Positions 12,801 to 27,800 of a stretch of DNA of 64,000 bases are shown here, one piece after another. Under the pieces are notes generated by a model. That model was not told the origin of the DNA. It saw only the letters and a program-made list of their open reading frames with translations, and searched no databases. The first letter of the stretch is position 1. The number at the start of each line of letters is the position of its first letter. This DNA is from Episyrphus balteatus (lineage: Eukaryota > Arthropoda > Insecta > Diptera > Syrphidae). The position numbers and the translations under genes were made by a program. The DNA lies in the NCBI RefSeq assembly GCF_945859705.1, contig NC_079134.1, positions 159,747,718 to 159,811,717 of the forward strand, written 5' to 3'.

Positions 12801-15800
12801 CTGTGAGTGAGTTGGCTGAAAGTGGAAAATTCAAATTTCATCCGGGTAGAAAAACATTTTTGAAACAATTGTCTGTACTTTTTTTGGTAGTCATTTAAAG
12901 AAGTCGGACATAAGGAATGAAATATTTAAAATTTTAAGCTGAATATTTGTTGCCTACACATATTCTTTCTCTTACCAACAGCAATTGAAATCAATTCAAA
13001 AAGGGTAAAAAGGGGGAAATGGATAATTAAGAGAGGCCTACATATTATAAATTATCTTGATCTATACAACTTTGCATTGACAGTTTCAACATTTAATTTT
13101 CAACACTAAACTTGATCAACTTGAAACTAACTTAACTATCGGAGAATTCGAAGTTGGGTTAGTAAACCCATGATTTTCAACACTTTATTGCCTTTTGCCA
13201 AACTATTATTAGGTATTTGAAAATTGGGAAGTTAACTGAATAAATGAATAAAAGGCACTTGAAGATTTGACATTTTTGAAAAGATTGCTTTTCAAATTTG
13301 TTACTGAATTTATTTCTATAAACTGTCCCAAATTATTCCTAAAAGTAGGTAGAGAGTTGAGAACAAAATAGTGAAGAGAAAAATGTTCACTTGTGTTTCA
13401 ACTATAGAGTTAATGCCAAATCTCAAGTTCGAAAACATAAAAGTGCTTCAAGTTGAGCAAAAGTGAAGGAAATTGTTTTCCTGAGAAGAAACTATTTCAT
13501 ATTATTCGTAAAACCACGAAATTAAAAAAAATCAAATGTAGCCATCTGGAGAGTGAGACTAATAAATAGAGTGCATTTTTCGGGTAGTTACAGTACTGGC
13601 AACAATACGTGGACAAAACGTTTTGGATCCAGTTAAAAAAACGCTATTATGGTTCCCAAAATGTTTCTTTGGCTACATAATTGGGATTTTTTTTTCCAGA
13701 AATGGCCCCAGTACATGTATTTTCTTCGAAAATTAATATGAATCTGTCACGTCTTTTGGGAAAAAATTGGATTTAGCCCAAGGTTTTTCTGTGAGCTCAA
13801 GCCGTTTAACCATGATCTAATTAAACTAATTAAAATATGCTGCACCATATCCTGGGAGAAGACCCAAATGTTTGTCATCGTCTTATCGACTTCAAAGGTG
13901 CTGATAGAATGGTGTTGTAAAGTGCCAAGAAAGTTAAAAAGACCTTTAACTTGTCTTATAATTTTCCAAACACAATGAAATAAAATTTTACGAAAACCTC
14001 CCAAAACTTTAAATTAAAAATCGACTTTTCACAGCAAACTGTAATAACACGGGAAAAAATTATATCATATTTTTGACTTCGTAAAATCTAAAATTAAAAC
14101 AAAAAAAAATCACTTCACACAAACTTTTCAAAAATTTCGCCAAATTTAAATCATTCTTCTTCAAATATTCATCAAGGAAAATATTTTATTATACATTTTC
14201 ACCCCAAAATGTATATTTTATCAACAATTAAAAATCAGCCATGCGAAAAAATAGTGAAAAATAAAAATGAAAATAAAAATTAAATGTTAAGTATGTATTT
14301 TATTTCTAAAGTGTGTAAAATATGGCACGATTAATTTCTATCTATCTATTTTTTTTTTTATTTATTAAATTTATTATGATTATGATCAAAGTGAATTTTG
14401 TATAGCAAAAATGACAAACACACATCAAAGCAAACTTAATCTAAAATTAAATGTCTTTTTGAGCTTGTGTGGGATGGGGGTGTTGTGATGATAATAATAA
14501 TTAATTTATAATAATGAGCATTTTTAATAATATTGATTGACAAATTTATACAAAATTTAAATGTGTGCATGTTGTAAAGTATGAAAATAAGAATTATACA
14601 TACTGGGATATAATAAAAAAAAAAAAGAAATACATATATATTGAACCAGGTAAATAAAAAAAAAAAATTAAAAATAATAAAATATCCGTTAAAGAATTTG
14701 TCATTAAAAAAAAAAGACAGTAGGAAAAGAAAAACATGGGAAAATAGGAAAGAAAAATAATTGGAAAATTTAAAACTAATACAAAATTTGAAAAAAAAAC
14801 CTTAACAATACATAATATTTTTTTTTTTTTTGAAAATGAAAAAAATCTTGACAAACGAACAACAATTAATTAGGATTTAGCAAGAAAATTAAAATTATAC
14901 GTTTACAAAAATTATAAGAAAATTAAAAAAAAAAATTAAAATAAATGCATAAAACATGTTTTTCATTAAAATTGATATGTTTCTATAGGCATAGAAATTT
15001 TTGCGAATTTGTTTTTTTTTTTTTAATTTTTATGAGATTCATTATTTTCTTCATTATTACAATTTGGTGGTAATGAATTGGTTGAGTTGATTCCAGCCGA
15101 TGGTATGGCTGGAGTGTTGCCACCACCCCGATGGAGATGAGCATCTGGGGCTCCAAAACTAGTATGGCGACGTAATAATGATCCAAAAACACGCCGACCC
15201 TTCGACTCATCCGAACCTCGTGATGTCATTGATGCGGTCCTGGAAAATGTCGGGGGTATTTTTTGTTTTGGTTTCTATCATTTCTAATTTTTTTTTTTAT
15301 TTTTTTATTTCTTTAATATTAATTTTTTCTAAGCAATTTTTTTTTTCTTAATCTTTCTTTTTGATTTTATTTACTTTTTTTTTAAATTATTATTGCGCAC
15401 GAAAGTTGCAGAGATGATCAATAAATAGTTCCAAATTCGTTTTGTATTTTTTTTTTTTAAACTAAAAACTAATTAATATTTGCAAAAGATACTGGCTAAA
15501 AATTCAAATGCAAATGCTGAATTGCCTTAAAAGAAAGCAAATTCTAATTTTTTTAAATATTTATGCTAAAATGCATATAAATAACTTTAAAACTAATAAC
15601 ATACTGATTTATGTTTCAACCTTATTAAATCAAATAAATCTGGTTCCGAATCAGTTTAAATGTAAAATCATTTGGATTGAATGATACAATTTTATTTTCC
15701 TTTAAATATTAACGACCGAACCCAGAACAAAATTTTTACGTCTTACTCAAAACATAAGATCCCATAAAAAACCGATCTTCGGAAAGGTATCGATATGTAT

Positions 15801-18800
15801 TGATAACTAATAACCTTTCTCTCACTTTTTAATTAAAAAAAAAAAATATAGTGTCTTAGGATTATTTTTTTCTTTATACCCAACAACTTTTAAATTCATA
15901 CTAGTTCTCTAGTTACACCATCATTATTAAAGTCCAAAGGTCAGCTAGTATGTGCATAAGCGGTGCGCTAAGGTCAACCCCTTCTGACGCCCTCGACATA
16001 CTACTAAATCTCACACTCCTAGACATTTTCAGCAAACAAGTAGCAGCAAACTCAGATACTCGTCTAAAAGCAACCTCTCAGTGGACCAGTAATCATATTG
16101 GCCACACTAACATTCTAAACAACTACCGATTCATCCGGATCGTTTAGACTATACCACACCTCAATTGGTGTTCGATAATAATTTCCAGGACTATATTCCC
16201 TCCAGAACTGATTGGTAGAACCTTAGCACTCTGGGCAATGACTCTTTACACTTCTATACTGACGGTTCAAAAACCAACGAAGGTGTAGGAAGTGAAATAT
16301 GCTCGGAAAAACTGAATCTCAATCTTTTCTTCCGCCTACCAGACCAATGTAGCGTGTTCCAAGCAGAAATTCTGGCGATTAATGAGGTTCTCTCTTGGCT
16401 CAGAGAAAACGTAATATCCAACACGGATATTCGGATCTTCTCGGACAGCCAAGCAGCTATTAAATCTCTTGTCTCTGTCACTACAAATTCAATCACGGTC
16501 CTCGACTGTCAAACATCTCTAAGGGAGATGTCTAAGCAGTTTAACATTCACCTCGTATGGGTGCCGGGACTTCCAGGCAATTGTAGGGCAGACGAACTTG
16601 CCAAACAAGGAACAATCACTCCTCTACAACCAGAAAGGAGCAATATAGGAATACCTATCGCTACATGCAAACTTATGCTAAAGCAGGACGCTTTAAAGAA
16701 AACCAACCTCAGATGGGCTCAGAGTAATACTTGCCTAGCTACTAAACAAATATGGCCTTTTATAGACTTGAAACCTTCAAAGGGTTTGTTGAATTTAAAC
16801 ATAATGCATATTAGCTCCACCATAGGTGTTCTTACAGGACACTGTCTAATAGGTAGACACGCAAAAAGAATGGGCGTGTTCTCTAACGATTTGTGCAGAA
16901 GTTGCATGGATGAAGAAGAAGAGGAAACTGTTCAACATCTTCTGTGCACCTGCCCTGCTCTCTCTCTATTAGAAGGAAACTCCATCTAGGAGAACCCTTC
17001 TACGAGGCCACTAGCGATCTAGTAAAAACATATGTTCAAATATCCGGCCTGATTAAAAAGTTATAAAAAAAAGAACGAATATAGTTAGGGTAAACTTGGT
17101 TTACTAAGCGGGGTGCATAAAGTACATAATTGAGTTTATTTAAACTTCAATATTTTTGAAAATGGTGCAAAACTGCTACAAACATAAAGGTAAAATGTAG
17201 TTACTATTTGATATGCTTGCAAAACCATTTCAATTTTCTCAGATTCACTGCACATTAGCTTGACTGCGGTACTAAATACAATAATCCTGTGGAATGCAGA
17301 TCGGGCTAGCTTTAGCTCCCGTATAAAATACATACTCTCCAAATTTGTATCTGGGTTAAATTTTGTATGCGATCTCAAATTTATCTTCTGCGAACTAGGC
17401 TTTAACTTAAAACACTTTGAAGGTCAACACAAATTAACAAAAACGTAAGAATTCACAATGTTTTCGGAAAAATAAAGAGCATTCTTGCCTTGAATAGTTT
17501 TAGAATATGGGACCAGCCGTTACTGAAAGTAAATGTTCTTTTTTCATGTAGTCTAAACTTTTAAAACCGAACAAGCTTGCACAAGGCATTGTGATAGAAC
17601 GAAGACGTTACTGAGAATTTCACGAATGATTACAACGGATTTGAAATAGGTTGGACTTCAATGAACCCAATAGCAAGTGACTCGATAAAAAATACCTATT
17701 TGAGAATATAAATCTGAATTTTCTCAATGTTAAGTCAAATTACTCCTGTAATCAGGACTAGCCGATTTACTTTGACCGCTTGTGACGAGCAACGATGACC
17801 ATAAAAATTTGGTTTATATGCATTACGAGCAAAACAATTCAATTCTTGGATTCTATTTTTTTAAAATAAATACTAAATAACCCGAAGTTGCTAGAATGTT
17901 ATACACCTCACACTCGACTGTAGCACTTTTCATTGGCGTTTAAATTTTGAACTTTTGACTTTTTTATCGTGACAGTTTCGACAACGCATTAAAAAAAAAA
18001 AAACCTCCAATCAATGTAAACCAACTGTTAGAGAAACAATTCAACATAAAAATAAATATATTTTTCGAGCGCCTTGAATGAGATTTATTGACTTGACGAC
18101 GGGACGAATTCAGTTTGGGTCCAGAAGCTACTTCCCCGTGGAACCACATAAATTTGGGTCTGAAGTAGTGACTGTGTCAGTGAATGTTATACTTTTTGTC
18201 TTTTTGAGCTCTTAGTAGAGAACAGTAGCTATGTCTGACGGAGTTAAACAGTTTAGTAATTTCAACTTTTAAAACAAAACAGAGGTATTTTAATCAGCAA
18301 ATGACAATAGCTAAGCCCGATTGGTGTTTTAAAAACACAGAAAACATTTTTTTTATATTCCTTTAAAAAAAATTTTGTTGATTGTGTCAGTAGTCTTAAA
18401 AGAATTTTTTTTCTTTTTTTAACAGATATTTTTTTGAGTCAAAAATAATTGAAATCAAAATATATGCATAATATTCAATAATACAACTAAAAAACTCAAT
18501 TCTAAAAAAAATAAAAATTAAAAAAAAAAAAAAATTAAACAGATTTTTTTTCTTAAATTTACGTGAAAAGTAGTGAAATCTTTTAGCAGAGATCTATGTA
18601 TATATAAAAATTAAGCAACTTTCGAGCACAATATTTTGTATAACTGATTTAAAAGGGGAATTTATAACAGTTAAATTAATAAAAAATAAAACTAAATTCC
18701 TCAAAACGAACAAGGAATAATACCAACAAAAAAAAAAAATTCATAAAATATCGCAAAGAAAATAAATTACATAAAAAAATATATAAAAATAAACATAAAA

Positions 18801-21800
18801 CAAACAAACTACTTTTTTTTTTATAAATTCTTTTCCAATAGCATACGAAGATTTCAACATTATCAAAAAATCGCATTTTCGAATACTCTACATATCAAAC
18901 TGCCCAAGATTTATTTTTTAATTTTTTTTACACGCATATACATAATTCTTTCAGTAAAAAAAAAATAATAATAATATCATATCTGAAAAATCGTCAAATA
19001 AAAAAACACACTCATTCGAATGCAGACATGTAATTTTTATTTAATTAAAATTTTAAGAAAATAAAATAAAACATATAAAATTGAAGAAGAAAAAAAAATT
19101 ATGATAAATGATTTTGGAAAATGCATATTATATCCCAGTTTGTAGTGTCAAAGTTTTCTTTTTTTTTTTTAGTATCCAAACAACAAAAAAAAATTCTTGC
19201 AAATTATGTATAAGAAAACATAAAAATACATAAATTAAATTTTTATTTATGTTTGCGTGTTTTGTTATTTCTTAATTAAAAAATTTAGTATTAAATTTGA
19301 ATAAAATTTTTTTGTTTGTAGTTATTTACATAGAAATTGATATAAAAAAAAATATAAAGAAAGATTAAAGATAAGAAAAGTTAATAAATAGGATTGAAAA
19401 AAATATGTAATTTTGTTTTGAAAATTTAAATGAAACAAAAAATGAAGTTATCCAACACAAAAAAAAAAAATGAAAATGAAGATGGAAAAGAAAATAGTAA
19501 AACAAAAAAATTAATAAAAATAAATATCAAGCGACAAACAGAATTAAAGTTAAAAAAAAAATATTATTTTTTTTTTGTAAAAAAACAAAATTGTATGATT
19601 TTTTGTTCATGTACTCACTCTTTACTATTCGCTTCTAAGCTTCGTCGTCTAAGTTCGTCTAGTGTAATGTGGTTTGACTCTTCCCAATCTTTCTTCTCCT
19701 GATCAAATCCTCTTCGACGTTCTTCCAATTCACGTATCTGTATTTCGAGGGCCTATTAGAAAAAATTAGAAATAGTTATAATCGGATTCTTTTAACCAAT
19801 TTTTTCAAGTGAACATTTTTTCTTGAGTATGTTTGTTTGTTGCGAGAATTGTTTATAAAAAAACAAGTAATTTATTATTGAATCTATGCAAGTATTTTGA
19901 AAGAAGGAATTTTCGAAATTATAAATAATGGTCCTTCGACCCGAACCGGAGCACGAAGACCGTTTTAATTTTTTTTTTTTTACAAATTTCTCATTTTTTT
20001 AATTAAATTCATTTTTGTTTTAAATAAAAAAAACATAAATTCAGAATTTGTTATCTTTTTGATGGATTTATACATTAATGATATTCTAGAAACAAAACTT
20101 ATGAAATCTAAAAGCAATTCTTATATTTTTCTTTTTTACTTTGTCTACAATTTTTTTTTTTAATCACACATGGATTATATAGATTTTAATAAATTTTCAC
20201 TCTTTCCTAATAAATTCAATAAAAATATATTTTGAACAAAAAACCACAATAACTTACCTTCTTACGCTCCTCGTGTCGCCTTGTCAATTCAAGTTCAGAA
20301 TCTTTAAGTTTTTGTTTCTTTTCTTTCACCTTCATTTCGAATACTTGTTCCATTTCGGCTTCCATTTTTTTCATTTTCAAATCGTGTTCACGTTTTTCTT
20401 CTTCCATTTGAGCAAGGGGATTCCTGAAAATTTTTATATTTTTTTGGATTTTCATAATAAATTGAATACAAAACTAAAAAATGGGGAAATATTTTGTATA
20501 AACTTAAAAAAATAATAGTTGAAAAAAATAAATAAAATATCACACACATAGAGGCCTTACAAGTGCCATTTAAGATAAATTTGCAAAATAAAAATAGAAA
20601 AAAATAAACTCAACAAAACAAATAAACAAAAAAAAATCATAGTAAAATTATAACAAATTGAAATAAATAAACATTTTAAAATAACCAAGAAAAAATAATA
20701 AAAAATTACACTGGTCAACAAAATTAAACTTTTTTTTTGTTACAGAAACAAAGGTATACTTTTCTATAGGATTTTGGTGTGCTGATCTCGAATCTGAAGT
20801 CAAAAAAATTCTATCACATCAGGTTTTTGAGATAATCCCGTTAGAAAATCGAAAATACCGTATTTACCAGTTTTCGAGATTATTTCATAGCTTTTGGTTA
20901 TTTGTTTTAAATAAATTTGTAACGGTTTCTAATAGAACTAAATCTTGTCTTTCTAAATCCGTTTAAATCTTTTAAATATCTCTTTTCTTCTTTGAGGAAT
21001 CTGAAATTGAAATCAACGTGTTTGGTATATCTCATGTTTATTTGCTTTTAATAGCAAATCTCGAAATGTTCTTTGCCAATCGCTTTCAAATTTTGACACA
21101 ACGTTGCATTTACATTCCAGTAAGTTCTTATTTTGTTTTTAACAAGAAAAACATTATATTTTTCTCACTAGTAATTATTTAGTATAACTATCTGACACGG
21201 TCACGCTTTGATGTATCTCACCGCGATTCACCACCTTCGCAAATATAAAAACTTGCGAGATTCTAAATGGAACGTTGTGTCAAAATTTGAAAGCGATTGG
21301 CAAAGAACATTTCGAGATTTGCTATTAAAAGCAAATAAACATTAGATATACCAAACACGTTGATTTCAATTTCAGATTTCTCAAAGAAGAAAAGAGATAT
21401 TTAAAAGATTTAAACGGATTTAGAAAGACAAGATGTAGTTCTATTAGAAACCCTTACAAATTTATTTAAAAAAAAAAAACCAAAAGCTATGAAATAATCT
21501 CGAAAACTGGTAAAAAGCGGTATTTTCGATTTTCTAACGGGATTATCTCAAAAACCTGATGTGATAGAATTGTTCTGACTTCGGATTCGAGCTCAGCACC
21601 CAAAAAACCTATAGAAAAGTATATCTTGGCGTCTGTAACAAAAACCTTGTTGACCAGTGTTATTTTTATTTAAAAATAAAATCTAGTAGGAATCAAGATA
21701 TACAAGAATTATTGAATAGGTAAATACAAACTAATTGTAAAGAGTTGAGTATAACTCGCCTCAACTCAAATAAACTCCGAACAACTCATCACAGACACCT

Positions 21801-24800
21801 CTATTCGATTTGGATAAGTCGACACAAAATCAACTTCAAAAGAAAAATCACATGTAAAGTAACTTTGAGTTGAATCAAAATGAGCTGTCTCGGCGTTGGT
21901 ACACATTGAGAGTTCTTTGGTTGCATAAATAAAATACATAAATACAATAATTAATGTTCCAGATAGTAATTTAGTCCAGTATTTTCAGATATCTTTGAAA
22001 TTTTTTATTATTTTTCTCGTCACTTCACAAAACTTAAAAGAAATCAAATATATTAGAGTACAATGTTGACAAATTCAACTAAATTTTATGGGTCACTGTG
22101 GTGATTTAATAATAATCAGACTTATTCTGAATGAAAACCCCCGGGAAATTATAATCGGGAGGAGCGCTCCCAATCGAAAAAAATTAATAGTATCGTTCTT
22201 TTTACGTTTTAATTTTTGTCTCTTCTTAATTAATAATGATGAAAAATCGAACATATTTTCTCGAGAGTTTTCATTCAGAATAGGGCTGAATGAAAACGGT
22301 TGGCATTATTGCTGGCGGAGTTTAAGGGAATGTTTAAGGGAAAACCTGCGGACAGAAAAAGATACAATTCTCATTTCGAGAAAAAAAAACTTTCAAACTA
22401 AAGAAAGTTGCATGTAATGCAAGCGGCATTAAGTGGTAAAGTGATGGATCGAAGACCGCTGACGGAACTGGAGCAGAAATATTATTGACTAGAACCAAAC
22501 TATCCATTTCAATGTTACAGTCTTCTAGCATATTTCAAGCGGATATAAAAGCTATAGATAAATGTGCAGAGTTAAATTTCGGAAGAAAATACAAAAACCT
22601 TAACATTGCACTCTACTGGGTCTCTGGACATGTTGGAATTCAGTGAAACGAAAAACCAGACTCCTTAACAAAGAAAGCATCTTAAATGAAAAAAAAAAAA
22701 AAAATTATGAGGAGGCTAAAAGAACAAAAAAAAAAAAAATGGAGTGATAGTTCTAAGCTCAGACATGCAAAACTATTACTAGGGGATACAAAACCTGCTT
22801 TCATATGAGCAGGAACAACCTGAGAATAATAACAGGGTTACTCACAAGCCACTGAAAATTGAGAAAACACCTCAACAACCTTGGCAAGCCAGACAGTGCC
22901 ACCTGTATGTTCTGCAGTAAACATGAAGAGACGTCAGAACTTATACTGGGTAACTTTGGAGAACAACGATTTAGTTTTTATACAACTTGCTTAAAGCTAG
23001 TTACCTAAAAATTTACATTGATTATATAAGTAATATGTTGGCACAAAAGGGGCCTAAAGTTTAAAATTTTTTTTAAGCTAAATTAACATTTAACTGTCAT
23101 TGTGTCGAACAGCCTCAGGTTGAATTCAAAGAACTGGCATCTCTTGATGTACTCCAAGTAATCAAATACTTGAGTGTTATCAACTTAGAGATAGTGCCAA
23201 AACTCGTGCTGACACTCAAGTGTCAATTGCCCTTGTTAACATTTTTTTGTTAACACTTTTTCTTGACGATTACACGACATGACAGAAAGAGGAATGATTT
23301 TGACGTTTTTTTTTAACGTTGACCGATATCGTTGACCGATTCTAGATAAAAGAATGAGAAACAAGCTGGGGAGGCATTCAATTCCTTAAGCTACAAAAAG
23401 ATGAACGGATCGCTCAGGAATTCAAGTGAACTTAATAAATAATAAGAAACAAAGGAAAATTGACTGTATGGTAACAAAAAAAAAACTGTCAAAATTACTC
23501 TGAGCTGCATCTTTTAAAGTTTTTAAATAAAAAAAAAATATACTTACTTAAAAATAAGTAAAATAAAACAAATAAGTAAATCTAGCTACAACAAAAATGA
23601 GACTGCAATTTTGTTTACTCTAATAATAATATCTTGCTATTTTTTGACATTTTATTAAATGTAGTTTATTACTAAGATTAAATATAACAGTCATTAGATT
23701 ACGCAGAAAAGGTCATTACTCATTAGAAAAATTTATCAGCTAGCAACTTAGCTTGAGTTCAAACCAAAAATTACCTTTCTTTCGAATAGATCATTGGTCT
23801 GACTGAAAAAATCAAATCTTTTCTACAAATATTTATTTACTTTTACTGAAAAAAACAAACAAACTAAAAATTCAAAAAGGAACTATAAATCAAAATGAGA
23901 GAATTTATGAACTGATAAATGAGATAGGAAAAAAAGAGGAGGCGGAAAATAACATGACAAAAAGAAAAATAGTACAGAAATGAACATGGGAATGAACTTA
24001 CCAAACAATCATAAAGCTATTCATAATTCCTTGAGGGCAAAAACTATATGACAAAAAAGAGAGACAAGGAATACAACAATGATGAACATCGATGAATGAC
24101 ATTTTTTTTTTGTTATGTTTTTTTTTGATTTTTTTTGTTCTATGAAAATTCTATCCATTTTATAAATCAATTAAAGGGAGATTTGATGTTGCTGATTGAT
24201 GCAGCGAATTTAAATTAAATTTAACTAAAAAAAATAAACTTAAAAACTATTAATAACTAAATAAAATAACAAAAACTTAATTTAAACAAAATCCACACAA
24301 TAAAACAGCACCAAAGAAAAACACACACAAAAGCGCACATTTTCTTATTTTCCAAACCAAAAAAAAACTTAAAAAAGTAGAAAAACTTTCAAAATTTCCC
24401 ACTCACTTGTTGGTTAATCTGGCTTTTCCATCAGCTCCAAGTCCGGCCAATTTCCTACACCGATAGTTTTCATAGTGCACATTATTAGTGACATCCTTCA
24501 AGTCCTGAAGGTGCGTTCGAATTACCATATTGCGTAGGGCAATAAAATCGCAGTGATCAAGGTTTTCAACTACAAAAAAATTGGTCAAAAACTAATAAAT
24601 TAATATAAATCCTTTTTGATATTTATTAAATTACCCTCAGCAATACCCCATGGGTATCTTCGTCCTCGAATTTTCTTTCCTTCAACTTCAATAACGGTAT
24701 TTGCACCGACAACAGCAAATGGCACACGACTTCTTAATTGTCGCAGAGCTTTGGCCTCCTCTTCATCTTCCAAAGGCTCAGGGAAATCGTAAATCTTAAT

Positions 24801-27800
24801 TTTATGTTGAGCAATTTCGTTGAGAATTTGTTTCTTAAATAGTTGCACTTCTTCGGGTGTCATTGTGTCGGCTTTGGCAATAACTGGAATAATATTCACT
24901 TTATCGCATAAACGTTGCATGAATTCAACATCGAGTGGCTTGAGGCCATGACCAGATGGAGCGATAAAATATAAACAAGAATGTACACGATTGTCGGGTG
25001 TTGCCTTGCGATGGACACGGGACTCAGCTGTTAGATATTCTTCGTATTTACTTTCTACAAAATCAATTATGGGTACCCAACTGAAATGGAATGAAAATAA
25101 ATTTTAAATTAAATGAATGGTATATTTATATTTCTTTGTTTCTGGCTTATGAAAGACTCAAAAAGAGGATTATCTGAAAATGAATAAATAAAACTCAACT
25201 TTCTTGGAACTATGTAATTTAAGAAGAATTTGGAGGACTTAGTTAAGAAATAAGGAAATTAAAGACAAACAAAATTGCAGTGATGAATAGGAGATTTTGA
25301 ATTGCACTTTGCTTAACTTACACAGTTCGCTTAAGAATTTTTAATTGTGTTGTCGAGAAACATTAATTATTCTTGAAAGAGAAGTTATAACAGTTGCCAA
25401 TTTCACTAAAGAAGTAAATATGGTTTCAATTTACGGTTGAAGGTCGATACCATGGTTCTACGTCTAAGAAAGGATTGTAGGTTTTCGACAATACAAAATA
25501 ATGATGAAGAATCGAAGAAATCCTTTTTTGTGTTGAACGATTAGAATATGAACTCGTTACCAGGTTGTACGTCCGAAGTAGGGCTCAGAGGAAATCTGTT
25601 AGCGTCGCGAATGTTACATTTTAATGGTTAAATACAGGGATGAAAGTGTTAATTTCAGCAGAACACTTTGTATGTACTCCTAATAAAGGAATACGAGGGA
25701 CGGAAATTGGCAAGAATGGATATATTGCAACCATGTCATAGCGAATTGATTGATGTGTGCTATTACCTTACACATAGAAGGACGTAGGCTTTATAAATTG
25801 TAATTACATCAGAAGAGGTCAAGTACTTTCTATGTTGTTTTTGAAAACCTAAGAATTATCAGCATATTTGGCGACTTGAAATATGTGATCATTTTAATAA
25901 ATCGTTTACACATACACCACTAAGTAAGGACAGCCTTTCGGTCAGTTAACTACAATTTTTTTTTCATTTTAGATCGTTCTTTGTAGAAATAGGAAATAGT
26001 CAATCAACAATGAGGACAGAGTTGCCCAAGAAGTCTATGGGGTACGAAATTGTTCGTAAGATTTAGCTAATGCATGTACCTTTCCGCCAAGAAGGTACAA
26101 TGGTGACATTGACACTTATAGAAACAAGAAATTAACCGACATGAGACAGTGGTCTAGTGATGTGTCTAGTGAATACGATAATTTGTCCGAATAATAAAGA
26201 AAGGAATAGTTCAAATGTGTTAGTAGGATGATTAGAAATAACAACAACGAGAAGATTTATAGATTTTTTTTCTGACCAGAATGTCGAAGTCAACCAGAAT
26301 TGTATATTTTGGAGTCGCTTGTTACTGCGACCCAATAGACAATATCATTCTCATGAAATGTTGATTTTTGTTTAAATGAATCCATCTATGAATGAACCAG
26401 AATCGCAATAGTGTTTTGTTCCCTAATTCTGGAAATGACAAAACTTGTATTCCAAATTCGGCTATTCCAAATCTATAATTTTATATTTTTAAATTTTCTC
26501 AAAATTCTAAATTCGTTTTTTGATTTAAAAATTCTGTACATGGGGGAAAAAAAAGTGCCAACAGAATTTCGCCGCCTTTTTTAAGAACGTCGACATCGAT
26601 GCATAATCTAGTCGACAAATTTGAGTCCAAATTTTCGATTCTGGAAATTCCCGCGCTAGGTTATGGCGAATTAATATTATTAAAGCATCTTTTGGGAATA
26701 AATTTAAACAGTGGACCGACGTCTTTTATTAGAATTGGACTATACTGTGGCGAAGATGAAGTTAACTTAAGAATCGAGGTACGTTCTTGGATTAGGCTCT
26801 AGAAATGATATAAGAAGATGAACACGTTCATCCGAAAACATCTTCAGTCATGAAGCGCATTTTTGGCAATAAGTCTTTAAAAAAAAATAATATGAATTAT
26901 GTATAGAGAAATAGTCTTATCGACTGACCGTCCAAATTGATTCATTTAACACCTATCTTCATTTTTTTTTATGGGGTTACGTGAAATTAAGAAGCATGGT
27001 GTCAAGAGGAACTCAGACCAAATACTACACTACACGGTCTTTACTTTCGAAATGTGTACGGACGATTCATCGAAAAATTGCTAGAACCCCCAATATTATT
27101 AGTTACCAACAAACTAAATTTCATGCACAAAGAGTCTCTTTGTAAATTGTATTAATGTCGGCCCTATCATTACAACGCATTTTGTCATCCATGAAAAGAT
27201 TTTGATAGCAAAATGTAGTTCGAATCGGAACCCCAATAAGAAAATAGGTTTTGCTAGCAATTCATTTTTTAAATCGAAGGTAATCAACATAAAACAATCG
27301 ATTAAATAAAATATGTTTAGTCTTTATTTACTTAAAATCAAACACCATTTTAGATGGATTCGAATATATCTTTATCTCTAGGTGTCAACGAAAAGGCACT
27401 TTAAATAACGATAAGATGGTAGGAAGATCCGATTTTTAAAAAGCAATATAATCAAATTGCTCATCCGAATGTCTCAATTTTGTAGAAAGTGCCAGAACGT
27501 ACATAAAGTAGAAGAGATTGAGGTTGAAATTGAATTGTAGAAGAGGTTTAAGCTAAAGCTTGAAAAAAACGGCTTTTAGAACTATGGTTTATTTAAAACA
27601 AGAAACTAATGCAATATTCCACAAAGAGTTAGACAAAATTTAGTTTTACACCGTCTATCTACTAAGTTCGTATTTAATTTCATTTGAAACGCAAGGCTGA
27701 CAGAAAGAAACCATGATTTTTAAGAAATTTCTTTGCCAGAATCTACTATTTCTCGGAAATGTTTTTTTTGATTACTAACCAATTACTATTATCAACTGCA

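Larger units (their letters stand above)
6831..15022. other. Intron/3' sequence between the two pnut terminal exons
   Basis: AT-rich and non-coding apart from the repeats and the Tc1-like remnant listed. The 3' UTR of the long-tail form would lie below 15022; AATAAA signals on the minus strand occur near 14355-14365. The short open frames on both strands have no coding character. Confidence 0.4.

Noticed and set aside
16254..16496. Minus-strand 80-codon frame over the LINE
   Set aside because: A shadow of the RNase H frame on the plus strand.
19925..19970. GGTCCTTCGACCCGAACCGG as part of a retroelement
   Set aside because: It resembles words often seen in insect LTR elements, but there is no flanking retroviral-type sequence to support a call.
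24600..24634. Extension of the exon 5 frame past 24635 (GNLINIKKDLY)
   Set aside because: This is read-through into a 65 bp intron; the donor GAGG|GTAATT restores VENL in the next exon.
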